A stretch of 64,000 nucleotides of DNA from JAAYYM01 sp964483155. GTDB lineage: Bacteria > Bacillota > Clostridia > Lachnospirales > Lachnospiraceae. The notes below the pieces were generated by a model. That model saw only the letters and a list, made by a program, of their open reading frames with translations, searched no databases and was not told the origin of the DNA. Of the stretch, positions 1 through 9,754 are shown one piece after another. The DNA lies in NCBI GenBank assembly GCA_964483155.1, contig CAZAAC010000005.1, forward strand, positions 1 through 64,000. Direction: 5' to 3'. The stretch's first letter is position 1; the number at the start of each line of letters is the position of its first letter. A program made the translations under genes and the position numbers.

Positions 1-81
1 AGCGTAATTATACATGAAGTGCCTATAGATTTCAAGAGTAAATTTAATTTTATTCTCGTTTTATTCCTGTTTCCTGTTGTT

Positions 82-1068
82 CTAAAGCATGACCCAGTTT
101 GTTAAACTTTTTATCTCATTGTCTTTTGTTCTCATATAAGCACGTGGATATACTGTAATATGCCCCTCGTTTTGGTTTAAAAATGCACCCCATTGGCTAA
201 AGGTCGAATTTGCGATGATATTATGCCTGCACAACGTCATCAGCTGCATATCGCGATAGCTTTCGCTTCCCACGTTATGAGATACGATGACTTTATCTGA
301 AAGCCATGAGAATTCCTGTTCCACAAAAACACTATCATCTGAAAAAATGTAATAGGTCGGTTGTGCGATTCTCTCCTCTATATAGGAAACTGCTTTTTCA
401 TAATAGTCTCTGCCCAGTGCGATAAAATCAGAAGCATATTTTCCTAAATAATCGCCTCTGCGCACATGTATACTGATTGCATTTTTACTACAGATGTCTT
501 TCGCCAGCTCAGCATTATAGCCTGTGAGCTTTGGAAAAATAAACTCTTTTTGCAGTAATCCTTCTTCCAGTCTTTCTTTATAATACATCTCTTCGGTCCA
601 AAAGCCAGCCAGATACCAATTCTTAGTAATATCCAGATGCATGACCTTCTGGTACAATTTCTTAATCAAACGGTTCATCTGTTCCTGATCCGTATCCACG
701 CCAAAGCATTCTCGCAGTTCGTCTATCTTATAAGGTGCATACTTTTTTTCTGAAAACAGGCGCAACACTCTGTTTGGATAATAAACCAGCTTTTCAAAAA
801 GCGGGCCATACTTTCCACTGACAAAGCAGGGAATGATGCCTGTCACGTTTCTGATTTCTTTTGTAGTCGCCTTTTCCAACCAAAATGTAGAATCCTTTAC
901 CCCTTTAAAAATACGTTCCAGCTCATACCCCTGGTGCTCGTCATTTGCATGGAACCATGTCATATCTGCTTTGATCTCCGTCTCATAATATCTTTCCTGC
1001 AGCATTCTGTAGAAAGCGTACTGAAACATCTGATTGCCGAGACCACTCGTAAACTTCACTATTATCAT
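82..1068 (-). CDS. GT11 family alpha-1,2-fucosyltransferase-like protein
   Basis: A 328-residue protein of about the usual GT11 length. The N-terminal SGLGNQMFQYAF motif and the HVRRGDY motif near residue 200 are the hallmarks of bacterial alpha-1,2-fucosyltransferases (GDP-sugar binding). The family moves L-fucose from GDP-fucose onto galactose or a similar acceptor in the cytoplasm; some members use other 6-deoxy sugars, so the donor is inferred. It is the last gene of the ten-gene glycan operon, 26 bp after the aminotransferase. The ATG at 1068 has a GAGGG ribosome binding site. No GDP-fucose synthesis genes are in the window, but manC (29377) would supply the GDP-mannose precursor. Confidence 0.85.
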   Translation of the reverse strand: MIIVKFTSGLGNQMFQYAFYRMLQERYYETEIKADMTWFHANDEHQGYELERIFKGVKDSTFWLEKATTKEIRNVTGIIPCFVSGKYGPLFEKLVYYPNRVLRLFSEKKYAPYKIDELRECFGVDTDQEQMNRLIKKLYQKVMHLDITKNWYLAGFWTEEMYYKERLEEGLLQKEFIFPKLTGYNAELAKDICSKNAISIHVRRGDYLGKYASDFIALGRDYYEKAVSYIEERIAQPTYYIFSDDSVFVEQEFSWLSDKVIVSHNVGSESYRDMQLMTLCRHNIIANSTFSQWGAFLNQNEGHITVYPRAYMRTKDNEIKSLTNWVML

Positions 1069-1094
1069 ATCGTACCCTCATTGTAGTACAGGAA

Positions 1095-2207
1095 TTAGCT
1101 CTGTTGATCTAAAATAATACTGCATATTCTGTCTGCATCCTCGATGGAAAGTGATGCCGCCATAGGTAATGTCAGCACTCTTTCTGCAATCTGCTTCGCC
1201 ACTGGCGTCAGGTTACTATCAAAACGTCCTTCAAAACACTTTAAATCATTTGTCAGTGGGTAAAAATACTTTCTGGTATGAATATTGTGTTTTTTTAATC
1301 TCGCATAAATATCATCTCTCGTTTCGCCTATGATATTCTCATCAAACACGACTGGGAAATAAGCATAGTTTGAAACAACACCTGGTTTATCACTTATGAT
1401 TTTAATACCCGCCCTGTTTCCTAAATGACTACGATATCTTTCTACTATGGCTTTACGCTTTGCGATTTCTTCCTCCACATGCTTTAGATTACACAGTCCC
1501 ATAACTGCCTGAAACTCATTCATTTTTGCATTGGCACCTATGCCATCGATAATCTCTTCGTTCTTTATTCCAAAGTCCTTTAATTTATATATTTCTTTAT
1601 CAAGCACCTCGTCTGCTGTCGTTATGGCACCACCCTCAATGGTATGAAATACCTTTGTTGCATGAAAACTGAACATGGAGGCATCGCCGAAATTGCCGAC
1701 TCCACAGCCATTCACTTTTACCCCAAATGCATGTGCTGCATCGTACAGAACTTTCAGCCCGTGTTTCTTAGCGATCTGCTCTATCTTTTCTACATTGCAT
1801 ACATTTCCATATACATGGACCGGAATAATAGCGGATGTCTGGTCGGTAATCAATGACTCTATTTGATCTACATCTATCGTATAATCCTCTGCGTTGATGT
1901 CACAAAAGACTGGCGTGAGACCATTTCTAATAATAGCATGTGTCGTAGATACAAAAGTAAATGGTGTCGTGATGACCTCACCTGTGAGTCCCATGGCCTG
2001 GATGCAAAGCTCTAACGCCATGTGCCCATTCACAAAAAGCGATACATTTGGTACCTTTAGGTACTCCGCCAGCTGGCCCATTAATTCCTGATGATTTTTC
2101 CCCATATTAGTCAGCCATACACTATCCCACAACGGGCGAATGGCTTCCACATATTCTTCAAACGGTGGCATCGAGGAACGTGTCACTAAGATTTTCTTTT
2201 CTTCCAT
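1095..2207 (-). CDS. DegT/DnrJ/EryC1/StrS family PLP-dependent sugar aminotransferase
   Basis: This fold-type I aminotransferase transfers an amino group, usually from glutamate, to a nucleotide-linked keto sugar. The PLP lysine lies in SFHATKVFHTIEGG, and the conserved VYDAAHAFG segment comes before it. The HATKVF context resembles enzymes acting on dTDP-4-keto-6-deoxyhexoses (VioA/FdtB type), but the substrate cannot be read from sequence. An in-frame ATG exists at 2234. The ATG at 2207 is preferred because AAGGAG sits just upstream of it, while 2234 has no ribosome binding site. In the operon it would supply an amino sugar to the glycan; no matching keto-sugar dehydratase is seen in the window. 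Confidence 0.88.
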   Translation of the reverse strand: MEEKKILVTRSSMPPFEEYVEAIRPLWDSVWLTNMGKNHQELMGQLAEYLKVPNVSLFVNGHMALELCIQAMGLTGEVITTPFTFVSTTHAIIRNGLTPVFCDINAEDYTIDVDQIESLITDQTSAIIPVHVYGNVCNVEKIEQIAKKHGLKVLYDAAHAFGVKVNGCGVGNFGDASMFSFHATKVFHTIEGGAITTADEVLDKEIYKLKDFGIKNEEIIDGIGANAKMNEFQAVMGLCNLKHVEEEIAKRKAIVERYRSHLGNRAGIKIISDKPGVVSNYAYFPVVFDENIIGETRDDIYARLKKHNIHTRKYFYPLTNDLKCFEGRFDSNLTPVAKQIAERVLTLPMAASLSIEDADRICSIILDQQS

Positions 2208-2249
2208 ATCTATAGTCTCCTTGTTGATAAGCATCTTCTTCAGCGCTAC

Positions 2250-3236
2250 TCATTTTCTTACAAACAGCCTGTCATAGACTGCACAGCAGGAATAGCCAAA
2301 CAATGTCGTTTTCTTACCTTTTCTCACGACCTCTTTTATATTATAAGCATACATATCCTTCAACAGCTTCCTATTCACCTTACTGGGATGATGTAGAAAG
2401 AGGTTTAGTGCTGTTTCAAAATCCTTCTTGGCTTTTGAAACCCCATAATCAGTTAATCCGAAATTCTCATCATACCATTTTAACAAATTTTGCATTAAGT
2501 AACAATCTTCCACCAGAAGATTACGATTCAAGGTTAATGAATTCCAGTTTTCCCCATCCTCCTTAGAAACATAACGCCATGCACTCATATTCTCACCCAT
2601 GGTCCAAATATCGCCCTGTATTAATAAAAACAATAAAATGACCGCATCATCCACAAAATCATGCGCTCTATATAAAATCGAATAATCATATTTCCCTACA
2701 CGATAAATATTGTGGCAGACCAATGTTGCGTAGTGTCCGGGCCATTCCCTTTTATACTTAAAATCTTCAAATGTATATTTACCGCTCCATTTGTACATAT
2801 TGCCTCTACTGAGCGTTGACTCATCTGTAATCTCTTGATCTTCTTCATCTATCATAACACAACCATGCGTGGTAGCAATATATTCGGGATGTGTCTCTAA
2901 AAAATCAACCTGTTTCTGCAGCTTTTTCTTATCTGTCCAATAATCATCACCTTCGAGATAAGCAACATACTTTCCAGTGCATGCCATAGAGGTCTGATAC
3001 ACATTCAGTGTCGGTCGTCCGAGATTCTTTTCTCTAAACAAAAGCTTTACCTGCTCTGGATATTGTTTCTTAATCTCTAAAAGAATCGCACGCGTATTAT
3101 CCGTAGAACAATCCTCTCCTACCATTACCTCAAAAGGAAAATCTGTCTCTTGTTCTAATACACTCAGCAGTGCCTTTCGCACATATTTTTCATGATTATA
3201 GGTAATAAATACAACACTTACCATAATTTCCTGCAT
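2250..3236 (-). CDS. GT2 family glycosyltransferase
   Basis: A 328-residue GT-A fold enzyme. The N-terminus has the VSVVFITYNHEKYV signature of GT2, then GEDCSTDNT (nucleotide-binding Asp) and LEGDDYW, the metal-binding DxD-type site near residue 97. A soluble cytoplasmic enzyme adding one sugar to a lipid-linked glycan is the expected role; donor and acceptor are unknown. It lies 47 bp downstream of the ABC flippase in the same operon, with an AAGGAG site before the ATG. Confidence 0.87.
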   Translation of the reverse strand: MQEIMVSVVFITYNHEKYVRKALLSVLEQETDFPFEVMVGEDCSTDNTRAILLEIKKQYPEQVKLLFREKNLGRPTLNVYQTSMACTGKYVAYLEGDDYWTDKKKLQKQVDFLETHPEYIATTHGCVMIDEEDQEITDESTLSRGNMYKWSGKYTFEDFKYKREWPGHYATLVCHNIYRVGKYDYSILYRAHDFVDDAVILLFLLIQGDIWTMGENMSAWRYVSKEDGENWNSLTLNRNLLVEDCYLMQNLLKWYDENFGLTDYGVSKAKKDFETALNLFLHHPSKVNRKLLKDMYAYNIKEVVRKGKKTTLFGYSCCAVYDRLFVRK

Positions 3237-3283
3237 ATATAATGCTCCTTTTGCTCCTATGATTTAAAGATACCTCTGCTCTA

Positions 3284-5038
3284 TTACAATGACTTCGGGT
3301 CTACGCTCTCGATCTTTCCACCATCTACCTTAAATATAAACCTGCAGTTCTTGATTGTCGAAAGTCTATGCGCGATAATGATCAATGTTTTTCTTCCCTG
3401 TAATCGATCGATTGCTTCCATAACCGCTTTTTCAGTTTCGGAATCTAATGCTGAGGTTGCCTCATCCAATACCAGAATCTCTGGATTATCATATAATGCT
3501 CTGGCGATTCCGATTCTTTGACGCTGCCCACCTGATAGTCTTACGCCTCGTTCTCCTGTCACAGTATCCAGACCTTCCGGCAGATTTTGCACAAATTCTT
3601 TCAATTGTGCTTCTTCTAACGATGCCCATACCTTATTCTCGTCGATATCCTTATCATTAATTCCAAACGCAACATTATTGCGTATACTCTCATCTGCTAA
3701 GAAAATAGCCTGTGGGATGTATGCCAGCTTCTTTGACCACTTAAGAGGATGCTCGTGTACATTCATTTCTCCAAACTGTACGCTTCCTTCGGTAGGCGTC
3801 AATATTCCCAGAATAATGTCAGCCAGCGTTGACTTTCCTGCGCCAGATGGACCAATTAAGCCTACTGCGGCACCCAGTGGAATTTTAAAAGAAACATCTT
3901 TTACCACATCTCTGTCTGTATGCGGATAGCGATAAGATACATGTGATACCTGTATCCCATCTGGATGATTATCCTGATATACTTCCTCTGCTTGTGCGGC
4001 ATCTCTGATCTCATAATTGACCATATCTTCTGTTTCCTTAATATCTCTGTAAATCAGATCCACTGATGGTTTTAAGAAGATAATAAGATTAATATAATTA
4101 TTTACCTTACTGACTGAGGGTAAGAGCTTAAATGCCGCTACTGCAAATGCAGCCAGCTCAGGAACCATACTTTTCATATCTGCTCCATGATATAGCTTCC
4201 ACATCATCACCAAAAGGAGTGCACCGATACAAATGGTTTCAATAACAAATTTTGGTGCCTGCCCTAATATGTTATTATTTCTGACAGCACGCATTTTCTT
4301 TTTGCCACATCCTATAAAGACATCTACGAAATACTTTTCCCGATGCAGGATTTTGATATCTTTTACTGCACCAAGCGCCTGATTAATCGACTGGTGCATC
4401 TTCCCATCGTAAATCTGATTGATCTTTCCATACTCACGTGCCTTATTTCTAAAAAGGAAAAGGTAAATGGCAGTGAAAAAGCCTAAAATAATCACAACTG
4501 AAAGTGTAATAAATGGGTCTACAATCAATAAATAAACACATAACAATAACGATATGAGTAGTTCTGAAAAAAGTAAAAATACACTTAGCAGCATTTGGAA
4601 CAGTCGTTCTGCATCAAGCATGACATTACGGACCATTTCCGCAGAATTTTTGTCTAAATGATAGGTGTATGGTTTTTTCAAATAGCAATCGATCAGTCTC
4701 CCTGACAGCTTTAACTGGTTATTATAAATAAATGTATACTGCACATAATTGATCCAGAGTAAATATGCATTTTTTACAACATAAACGACGATTAAAGCGA
4801 CGACTATATATAAAAGGAATTCTCTATCTGACTGCATATGAAACTTTTCATAGATTGCTTTCATATATTTGTTCGAATGTATTTTATTTGAATCCGTAAT
4901 CAGGGAAGCCAGCTGTGTAATAAAAGATACGCCGACCAGCTCCATCAGTGCACCTAAAAAAAGGGCAATAAAGAGAACAATCGATTGTATTTTCTGTTTC
5001 CTATTAAAAATGTAATTTAGTTTTGTACCAATTCCCAT
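3284..5038 (-). CDS. ABC transporter, fused permease and ATPase (PglK/MsbA-like glycan flippase)
   Basis: A 584-residue half-transporter. About 330 residues carry six predicted membrane segments, followed by a nucleotide-binding domain with Walker A GPSGAGKST, signature LSGGQRQR, Walker B ILVLDEATSALD and the H-loop IIIAHRLST. Full-length homodimeric exporters of this build flip lipid-linked oligosaccharides (PglK) or lipids. Its position among glycosyltransferases favours translocation of a lipid-linked glycan across the membrane, with energy from ATP. The function is inferred from context; a multidrug or peptide exporter is the alternative. It starts at an ATG with AAGGAG upstream and follows asnB by 20 bp. 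Confidence 0.85.
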   Translation of the reverse strand: MGIGTKLNYIFNRKQKIQSIVLFIALFLGALMELVGVSFITQLASLITDSNKIHSNKYMKAIYEKFHMQSDREFLLYIVVALIVVYVVKNAYLLWINYVQYTFIYNNQLKLSGRLIDCYLKKPYTYHLDKNSAEMVRNVMLDAERLFQMLLSVFLLFSELLISLLLCVYLLIVDPFITLSVVIILGFFTAIYLFLFRNKAREYGKINQIYDGKMHQSINQALGAVKDIKILHREKYFVDVFIGCGKKKMRAVRNNNILGQAPKFVIETICIGALLLVMMWKLYHGADMKSMVPELAAFAVAAFKLLPSVSKVNNYINLIIFLKPSVDLIYRDIKETEDMVNYEIRDAAQAEEVYQDNHPDGIQVSHVSYRYPHTDRDVVKDVSFKIPLGAAVGLIGPSGAGKSTLADIILGILTPTEGSVQFGEMNVHEHPLKWSKKLAYIPQAIFLADESIRNNVAFGINDKDIDENKVWASLEEAQLKEFVQNLPEGLDTVTGERGVRLSGGQRQRIGIARALYDNPEILVLDEATSALDSETEKAVMEAIDRLQGRKTLIIIAHRLSTIKNCRFIFKVDGGKIESVDPKSL

Positions 5039-5058
5039 GTGATATCTCCTTGCACTGT

Positions 5059-6927
5059 CTATCTGTTTGACTTAAGCATCGCCTGCTGCCATAAGAATGG
5101 ATATAATGCGCTCCATGCACTCTCTCCCATAGCAAATGTTGCATTTTTATTATGAATTACCTGTTCGACCTGTTTTTTCACATTCTGTGGATGAATCAAA
5201 TCACAATTTAAAAATGCTGCCGATGATATGGTATCTTCAAAATATTCTTGCAGTGGGCCTTGCATCCACTCCACGATTGGCGTGTTAAAGCCAATTTTTG
5301 TTTTTCTGTATGCGATATCCTTTGGCATGAACGGTGCCATAGCATCTCGTATAATTGATTTGGAATAGCCGCCATGCAGCTTTGACTTCCAGTTTAGAGC
5401 AAATGCCATACATACGAGTCTGTAGTCCATAAATGGCATACGAATCTCGATGCCGTTTGCCATACTATATCTGTCGTAATTCCGCAGTAAGGTGGGCAAT
5501 ATCGTCTCATGAGAAGAGGCATACAATATTTTATTCAGCACATCCAGCTTCTTATAATTCTCGTGTTCTGCTGCCCGTGGTATATATAACTGCTCCTTAC
5601 GAATTGTCTTTTTCATAAAATCACGTCGATAATAATTTAAGAAAGTCTTTAGCCTCGATGTACTTGCCAGTGACATATTAGAAGCATCCTTTGGAAAGCT
5701 GTCAATATATGCTGTCAGAACTGTATTAATATCATTTTTACGAATACCGGCATCTTTCAGTGCATTTATAAAGTCAAACGTATAGCCGCCAAATAATTCA
5801 TCAGCACCGTGACCATCTATCGTAACCAGTGTTCCGTCATCCCTAAGCGCTCGATAAAGCATCATCATTGGGATCGGACTCGTCAGATAAACATCCTCGA
5901 ACAGATAAATATATTCCTCCAGTTTATCAATACTCTTTGTGGGATCGATTTCCACAAAAGTACTCTTTATGCCGAGAAAATCCGTTACTTTTTTTGCATA
6001 CATACTCTCATCCATCGTAGTACCGGGAAAAGTTGCTACATAGGCATGCTGCCAGTCCCCGTTCATACGGATATCTGTATTATTCTTTGCGAGATGTGAC
6101 ATCGCACATATTGTGGCAGAAGAATCCAGCCCTCCTGAAAGAGCAGTTCCGATCGTAACATCACTTCTCATGCGAAGCTTACAGGCATCTAAAAAAAGTG
6201 CACGGAACATCTCTACCTGTTCTTCATAACTATCTGGCACTTCTGGTATTTGGTCGAGCGTATTCCACCAGTTAGTAATCTTGATGCCCTTCTCATCCAC
6301 ATAAGCATAGGAACCTGCCGGAAATCTCTTGATTCCCTCGATCACGCATTCCTCTGTTCCCTCATAAAAAATCGTTTTTTTGGGATTTGTCACAAGCTCC
6401 CTGTTTGGTCTGACATTTTTCATAAGCGGCATTAATACCTTCATCTCTGAGCCAAAAGCCACTTCCCTTTTCTCTTCATCCAGAAATGTATAGAATAATG
6501 GCTTAACGCCAAATCTGTCACGGCTGAGAAACATTCTTTTTTCTTCTCTGTCCCAGATCGCGAAGGACCACATCCCATTAAATTTAGGCAGGCACGCAGG
6601 CCCCCATTCAACATATGCCGCCATCAGCACCTCAGAGTCAGAATCACTCTGAAACGTATAGCCCTTATTTAACAATTCTTCTCTTACTTCGATAAAATTA
6701 TAAATTTCACCATTATAAACCAGCATATATCGTCCGTCTGCATAAGCCATCGGCTGTGAGCCTTTGTCCGTCAAATCCAGAATAGCCAGTCTCCTGTGCC
6801 CTATTGTCACTCCATCCTCTGCCCAGATACCACCGCCATCAGGACCTCTGTAAATCATCTTATTAATGCAGACCATTGCTAAGTCTTTATCTATTTGTTT
6901 ATTTACAACGCCAAAAATTCCACACAT
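5059..6927 (-). CDS. asnB: Asparagine synthase (glutamine-hydrolysing) family amidotransferase
   Basis: A 622-residue protein of normal AsnB length. It starts MCGIFG, so Cys2 is the N-terminal glutaminase nucleophile (class II glutamine amidotransferase domain, about residues 1-210). The C-terminal synthase domain has the ATP pyrophosphatase motif ALSGGLDSSAT near residue 265. The textbook reaction is aspartate plus glutamine to asparagine. Paralogues inside polysaccharide clusters are often thought to amidate a uronic acid on the glycan, and this copy sits between an ABC flippase and a glycosyltransferase, which points that way. The gene symbol records the family; the substrate is an inference. 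Ribosome binding site GGGAG. Confidence 0.88.
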   Translation of the reverse strand: MCGIFGVVNKQIDKDLAMVCINKMIYRGPDGGGIWAEDGVTIGHRRLAILDLTDKGSQPMAYADGRYMLVYNGEIYNFIEVREELLNKGYTFQSDSDSEVLMAAYVEWGPACLPKFNGMWSFAIWDREEKRMFLSRDRFGVKPLFYTFLDEEKREVAFGSEMKVLMPLMKNVRPNRELVTNPKKTIFYEGTEECVIEGIKRFPAGSYAYVDEKGIKITNWWNTLDQIPEVPDSYEEQVEMFRALFLDACKLRMRSDVTIGTALSGGLDSSATICAMSHLAKNNTDIRMNGDWQHAYVATFPGTTMDESMYAKKVTDFLGIKSTFVEIDPTKSIDKLEEYIYLFEDVYLTSPIPMMMLYRALRDDGTLVTIDGHGADELFGGYTFDFINALKDAGIRKNDINTVLTAYIDSFPKDASNMSLASTSRLKTFLNYYRRDFMKKTIRKEQLYIPRAAEHENYKKLDVLNKILYASSHETILPTLLRNYDRYSMANGIEIRMPFMDYRLVCMAFALNWKSKLHGGYSKSIIRDAMAPFMPKDIAYRKTKIGFNTPIVEWMQGPLQEYFEDTISSAAFLNCDLIHPQNVKKQVEQVIHNKNATFAMGESAWSALYPFLWQQAMLKSNR

Positions 6928-6961
6928 AATGTTGTCTCCCGTCTTACTGTAAGGAAAATTT

Positions 6962-8110
6962 TTAATGCTTCGCCAACCGTTCCCTGATTCGGTATTTCAT
7001 CACCGAAACCATATTTTTTACTTTCAATCCTCTAAAATAGTACAGGTGTTTTTCTGCCATACATTTTTTGGGGATTTTTGCCACCTTAGAAGTGTCATAA
7101 AGGTAAAATGCATTTCCCTCCAGTTTAAATACGATGTTTGCATCCAGCGGTCGGAACTTGCAGCCGAAACTCGCCAAAACCTTATAGGGTTTCGTTGCCC
7201 CAGACAGTACATACCTTTTCTTGGTTTCTTTATAACCATATAAATCAATCTCGATCAATTCGGCTTGTGGTATGATTTCTTTTATTTTCTCAGCCAATTT
7301 CATATTTTCAAAAAAAGCATCATAAACTGCTTCCGATTCTTCTAATGCACTAAAACAATACTCCCTGTCTCTTTGCATGGCCAGTGGCACTTGCAAATCT
7401 GTGACTGCTTTTGAGGCATGCGCTCCTTCATCGAAAAAATTAGTCGTAAGAGAAACCTTAGGATATAGAAAATACTTATTTGTGTCAATCAGATATCTGA
7501 TATAATGCTTAAGCCAGGAATTCTCTGACCATGAAAGAACATTTTTAGGCACCAGTTTTCCCACGTTGATTAAGTCTTTTTCAGCATTTTTCTCATACCA
7601 AGAAGTAAATTCTCCCCATTGCCTTAAGGACCATGCCTGTCCCCAGGAAGAGGCAAATTGCATATACCAGTTATCATACCCGTCATCAATGGCCTGAAAA
7701 GGTTCCCGCACATGTACATTAAAGAGGTGATGATACAAAGATATTCCACCAATATAATCCTTATCCTCAGCAAAGTTAAGTGCTTCCCGTGCATAAGAAA
7801 AAAATACCGGCGATACATATAAATCATCCTCCAGCATAATAATATTTCCATAATCCTCAGTATAGCTGCCGCACTTTAATATGTGGGCTTTCAGGCCCAG
7901 ATTCTCAGTTTGATAGATTACCTGCTTTTCGCCATGCTCCCAGTCAAAATCCTGTGCAATTGACAGCACTTCTGCATTATCACCATGGTCAATACTGATA
8001 ATCAGTGGTATGTCCTGCTCCTGGTATTCGGCATCAGAGAGGGAGGTCAGTATTCTTCTAAGCGAATGTGGTCTGTTATAGGCCACTACGACAATTGCTA
8101 TATCATTCAT
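6962..8110 (-). CDS. Glycosyltransferase, GT2/GNT-I-like
   Basis: About 382 residues. It begins IAIVVVAYNRP, the GT2-like start, and has MLEDDLYVS with an EDD metal-binding motif as in GNT-I-like and DUF-annotated glycosyltransferases of capsule clusters. The first 260 residues look catalytic. The C-terminal 100 residues are unassigned and end in a basic tail. An in-frame ATG lies at 8125, but the ATG at 8110 has GGAG nine bases upstream and starts the conserved domain directly. It is a soluble or membrane-associated enzyme in the glycan operon with unknown donor. Confidence 0.8.
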   Translation of the reverse strand: MNDIAIVVVAYNRPHSLRRILTSLSDAEYQEQDIPLIISIDHGDNAEVLSIAQDFDWEHGEKQVIYQTENLGLKAHILKCGSYTEDYGNIIMLEDDLYVSPVFFSYAREALNFAEDKDYIGGISLYHHLFNVHVREPFQAIDDGYDNWYMQFASSWGQAWSLRQWGEFTSWYEKNAEKDLINVGKLVPKNVLSWSENSWLKHYIRYLIDTNKYFLYPKVSLTTNFFDEGAHASKAVTDLQVPLAMQRDREYCFSALEESEAVYDAFFENMKLAEKIKEIIPQAELIEIDLYGYKETKKRYVLSGATKPYKVLASFGCKFRPLDANIVFKLEGNAFYLYDTSKVAKIPKKCMAEKHLYYFRGLKVKNMVSVMKYRIRERLAKH

Positions 8111-8155
8111 TTTGATCTGCTCCATTTAGATTGCAATCCCTATTTACATCAAATT

Positions 8156-8848
8156 CTACTGCAGAAATAACTCTATATTGCTAAATTCTGTAATATGTTC
8201 GCGTATCCACATTTCATCGCGCTCCCACCATTTAAATTCCTTCAGTTGATCAATCTGCTCTTTTGTAAAGCGTGATTTTATCTTTTTCGCCGGAACACCC
8301 ACATAGATGCCATAAGGCTCCACATCCTTTGTCACCAACGCTCCAGCGCCAATCACTGCGCCGTCACCTATTGTGATGCCCTCCATGAGTTTAACATAAG
8401 AACCAATCCACACATCATTCCCAATTTTGATCTGATACTTTGGGTCCTCTTTCAGAAAAGTATGTTCCTCAAACAAATTGCTTTTACTATAAGCATAGGA
8501 CAAGGTCTTATTTGAAGAATAAAATGCAGGATGCATCGCCACAAAGGTATCTGTCGGATGTTTTCCAAGTAGACAGGATACATCTGTCCCAATAGAGGTA
8601 TACTTCCCTATCTTTACATTTTTTAAATTCCCTCTGTCACTAATATAAGTACCATATCCCACGTGTACGTTTGAAAGATACACCTTTTTACCGATATAAT
8701 GATGTCCTTCAAATACCGTCCCTTTATTAAAATAGGATTTTTGTTTCATAATACTGTGCGTCTTGCCTTCTGTATATAAACGGACAAATGGAAAGAGAAA
8801 TGTTCTGTATAATGCCGATCCTATCTGTATAAACTTTCTACCTAACAT
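8156..8848 (-). CDS. Hexapeptide-repeat (XAT/CatB-like) acyltransferase
   Basis: A 230-residue left-handed beta-helix protein. Imperfect hexapeptide repeats run from about residue 45 (VGYGTYISDRGN, IGKYTSIGT) to 190 (IGNDVWIGSYVKL, IGDGAVIGAGALV). The GKHPTDTFVAMHPAF loop carries the His expected to act as base in xenobiotic-acetyltransferase-type O-acetyltransferases. It probably moves acetyl from acetyl-CoA to a hydroxyl or amino group of a glycan sugar. The aminotransferase at 1095 makes N-acylation of an amino sugar possible. Strong GGAGGAGGG ribosome binding site. Confidence 0.85.
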   Translation of the reverse strand: MLGRKFIQIGSALYRTFLFPFVRLYTEGKTHSIMKQKSYFNKGTVFEGHHYIGKKVYLSNVHVGYGTYISDRGNLKNVKIGKYTSIGTDVSCLLGKHPTDTFVAMHPAFYSSNKTLSYAYSKSNLFEEHTFLKEDPKYQIKIGNDVWIGSYVKLMEGITIGDGAVIGAGALVTKDVEPYGIYVGVPAKKIKSRFTKEQIDQLKEFKWWERDEMWIREHITEFSNIELFLQ

Positions 8849-8878
8849 AAATCCCTCCTCCTTTTACTTTTTGATACG

Positions 8879-9703
8879 CTACATTATGCGACGCTGTTTC
8901 CTGATAAGCCGCTGGTATCGTCGAATCAGATATTTCAGCCAATTTGGAAAATAATCCATGCCAAATTGCTTTAACCTCACATATTTTAATTTATGCTTAT
9001 ATTGTTTTTCTGAATAATTTACAATTCCGTGATTTTTATGCAATGCAACTGCTTGTACAAAGCTATCATATAGGCTCAGAGAGGAAACTCCCTGTTTCTC
9101 AACCACACTGATGATTGTGTTGACATCAACAAATTCTAATCCGGCCTGATATGCTGTCAGAAGAAAGTCATAATCAGCAGCTATTTTATATTGCAAATCA
9201 AATGGATATTTCTGCAAGACATCACGTCTTGCAAAAACTGACTGATGTGAAAAAGGCATACGCTTCTCTATCAAATCAAGTCTCTTGCAATAATAGTAGT
9301 ACTCCTCAAACTCCACCTCTAACGTGTCTCCATAGAGAATATGCGCATTTTCATATTGCCTGTTATTAAAAATAGTATCCAGCACCTTTTCATCATAAAA
9401 TCTATCATCGGCATTCATAAAATTAATCCAGGTACCACTACATAAGGATACTGCCTGGTTCATGGCATCATAAATACCGTTGTCTTTTTCACTTTTATAG
9501 ATCAGTGCGATTCCTTTTTTCTCAAATGCCACTCTATAATCATTAATGATTTCATTAGTCCGGTCTGTAGACGCCCCGTCTTTTATGATATATTCAAAAT
9601 CAGAGTATGTCTGTGAAATCACAGAATCCAATACCCTCCGTATAGACTTTTCCGCATTGTAACATACTGTTACAATAGATACTACTGGCATATTGCTCAT
9701 CAT
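8879..9703 (-). CDS. GT2 family glycosyltransferase
   Basis: A 274-residue GT2 enzyme of the WcaA type. It has VSIVTVCYNAEKSI at the N-terminus, IKDGASTDRTNEI (nucleotide binding) and NFMNADDRFYD, the DxD-type metal site near residue 100. The C-terminal 60 residues are basic and aromatic with no transmembrane segment, so it is a peripheral cytoplasmic enzyme. Donor and acceptor are unknown. It lies between a GT4 gene (51 bp upstream) and the acyltransferase gene (30 bp downstream) in the same operon, with a GAGGAAG site before the ATG. Confidence 0.87.
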   Translation of the reverse strand: MMSNMPVVSIVTVCYNAEKSIRRVLDSVISQTYSDFEYIIKDGASTDRTNEIINDYRVAFEKKGIALIYKSEKDNGIYDAMNQAVSLCSGTWINFMNADDRFYDEKVLDTIFNNRQYENAHILYGDTLEVEFEEYYYYCKRLDLIEKRMPFSHQSVFARRDVLQKYPFDLQYKIAADYDFLLTAYQAGLEFVDVNTIISVVEKQGVSSLSLYDSFVQAVALHKNHGIVNYSEKQYKHKLKYVRLKQFGMDYFPNWLKYLIRRYQRLIRKQRRIM

Positions 9704-9754
9704 TACTTCCTCATCTTAACTCTTTGGTATTTTACCATATCACCTGATTATTGT

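Noticed and set aside
1..81. A gene in the first 81 bases
   Set aside because: No start, ribosome binding site or conserved frame is visible; it is probably the spacer after the fucosyltransferase gene.
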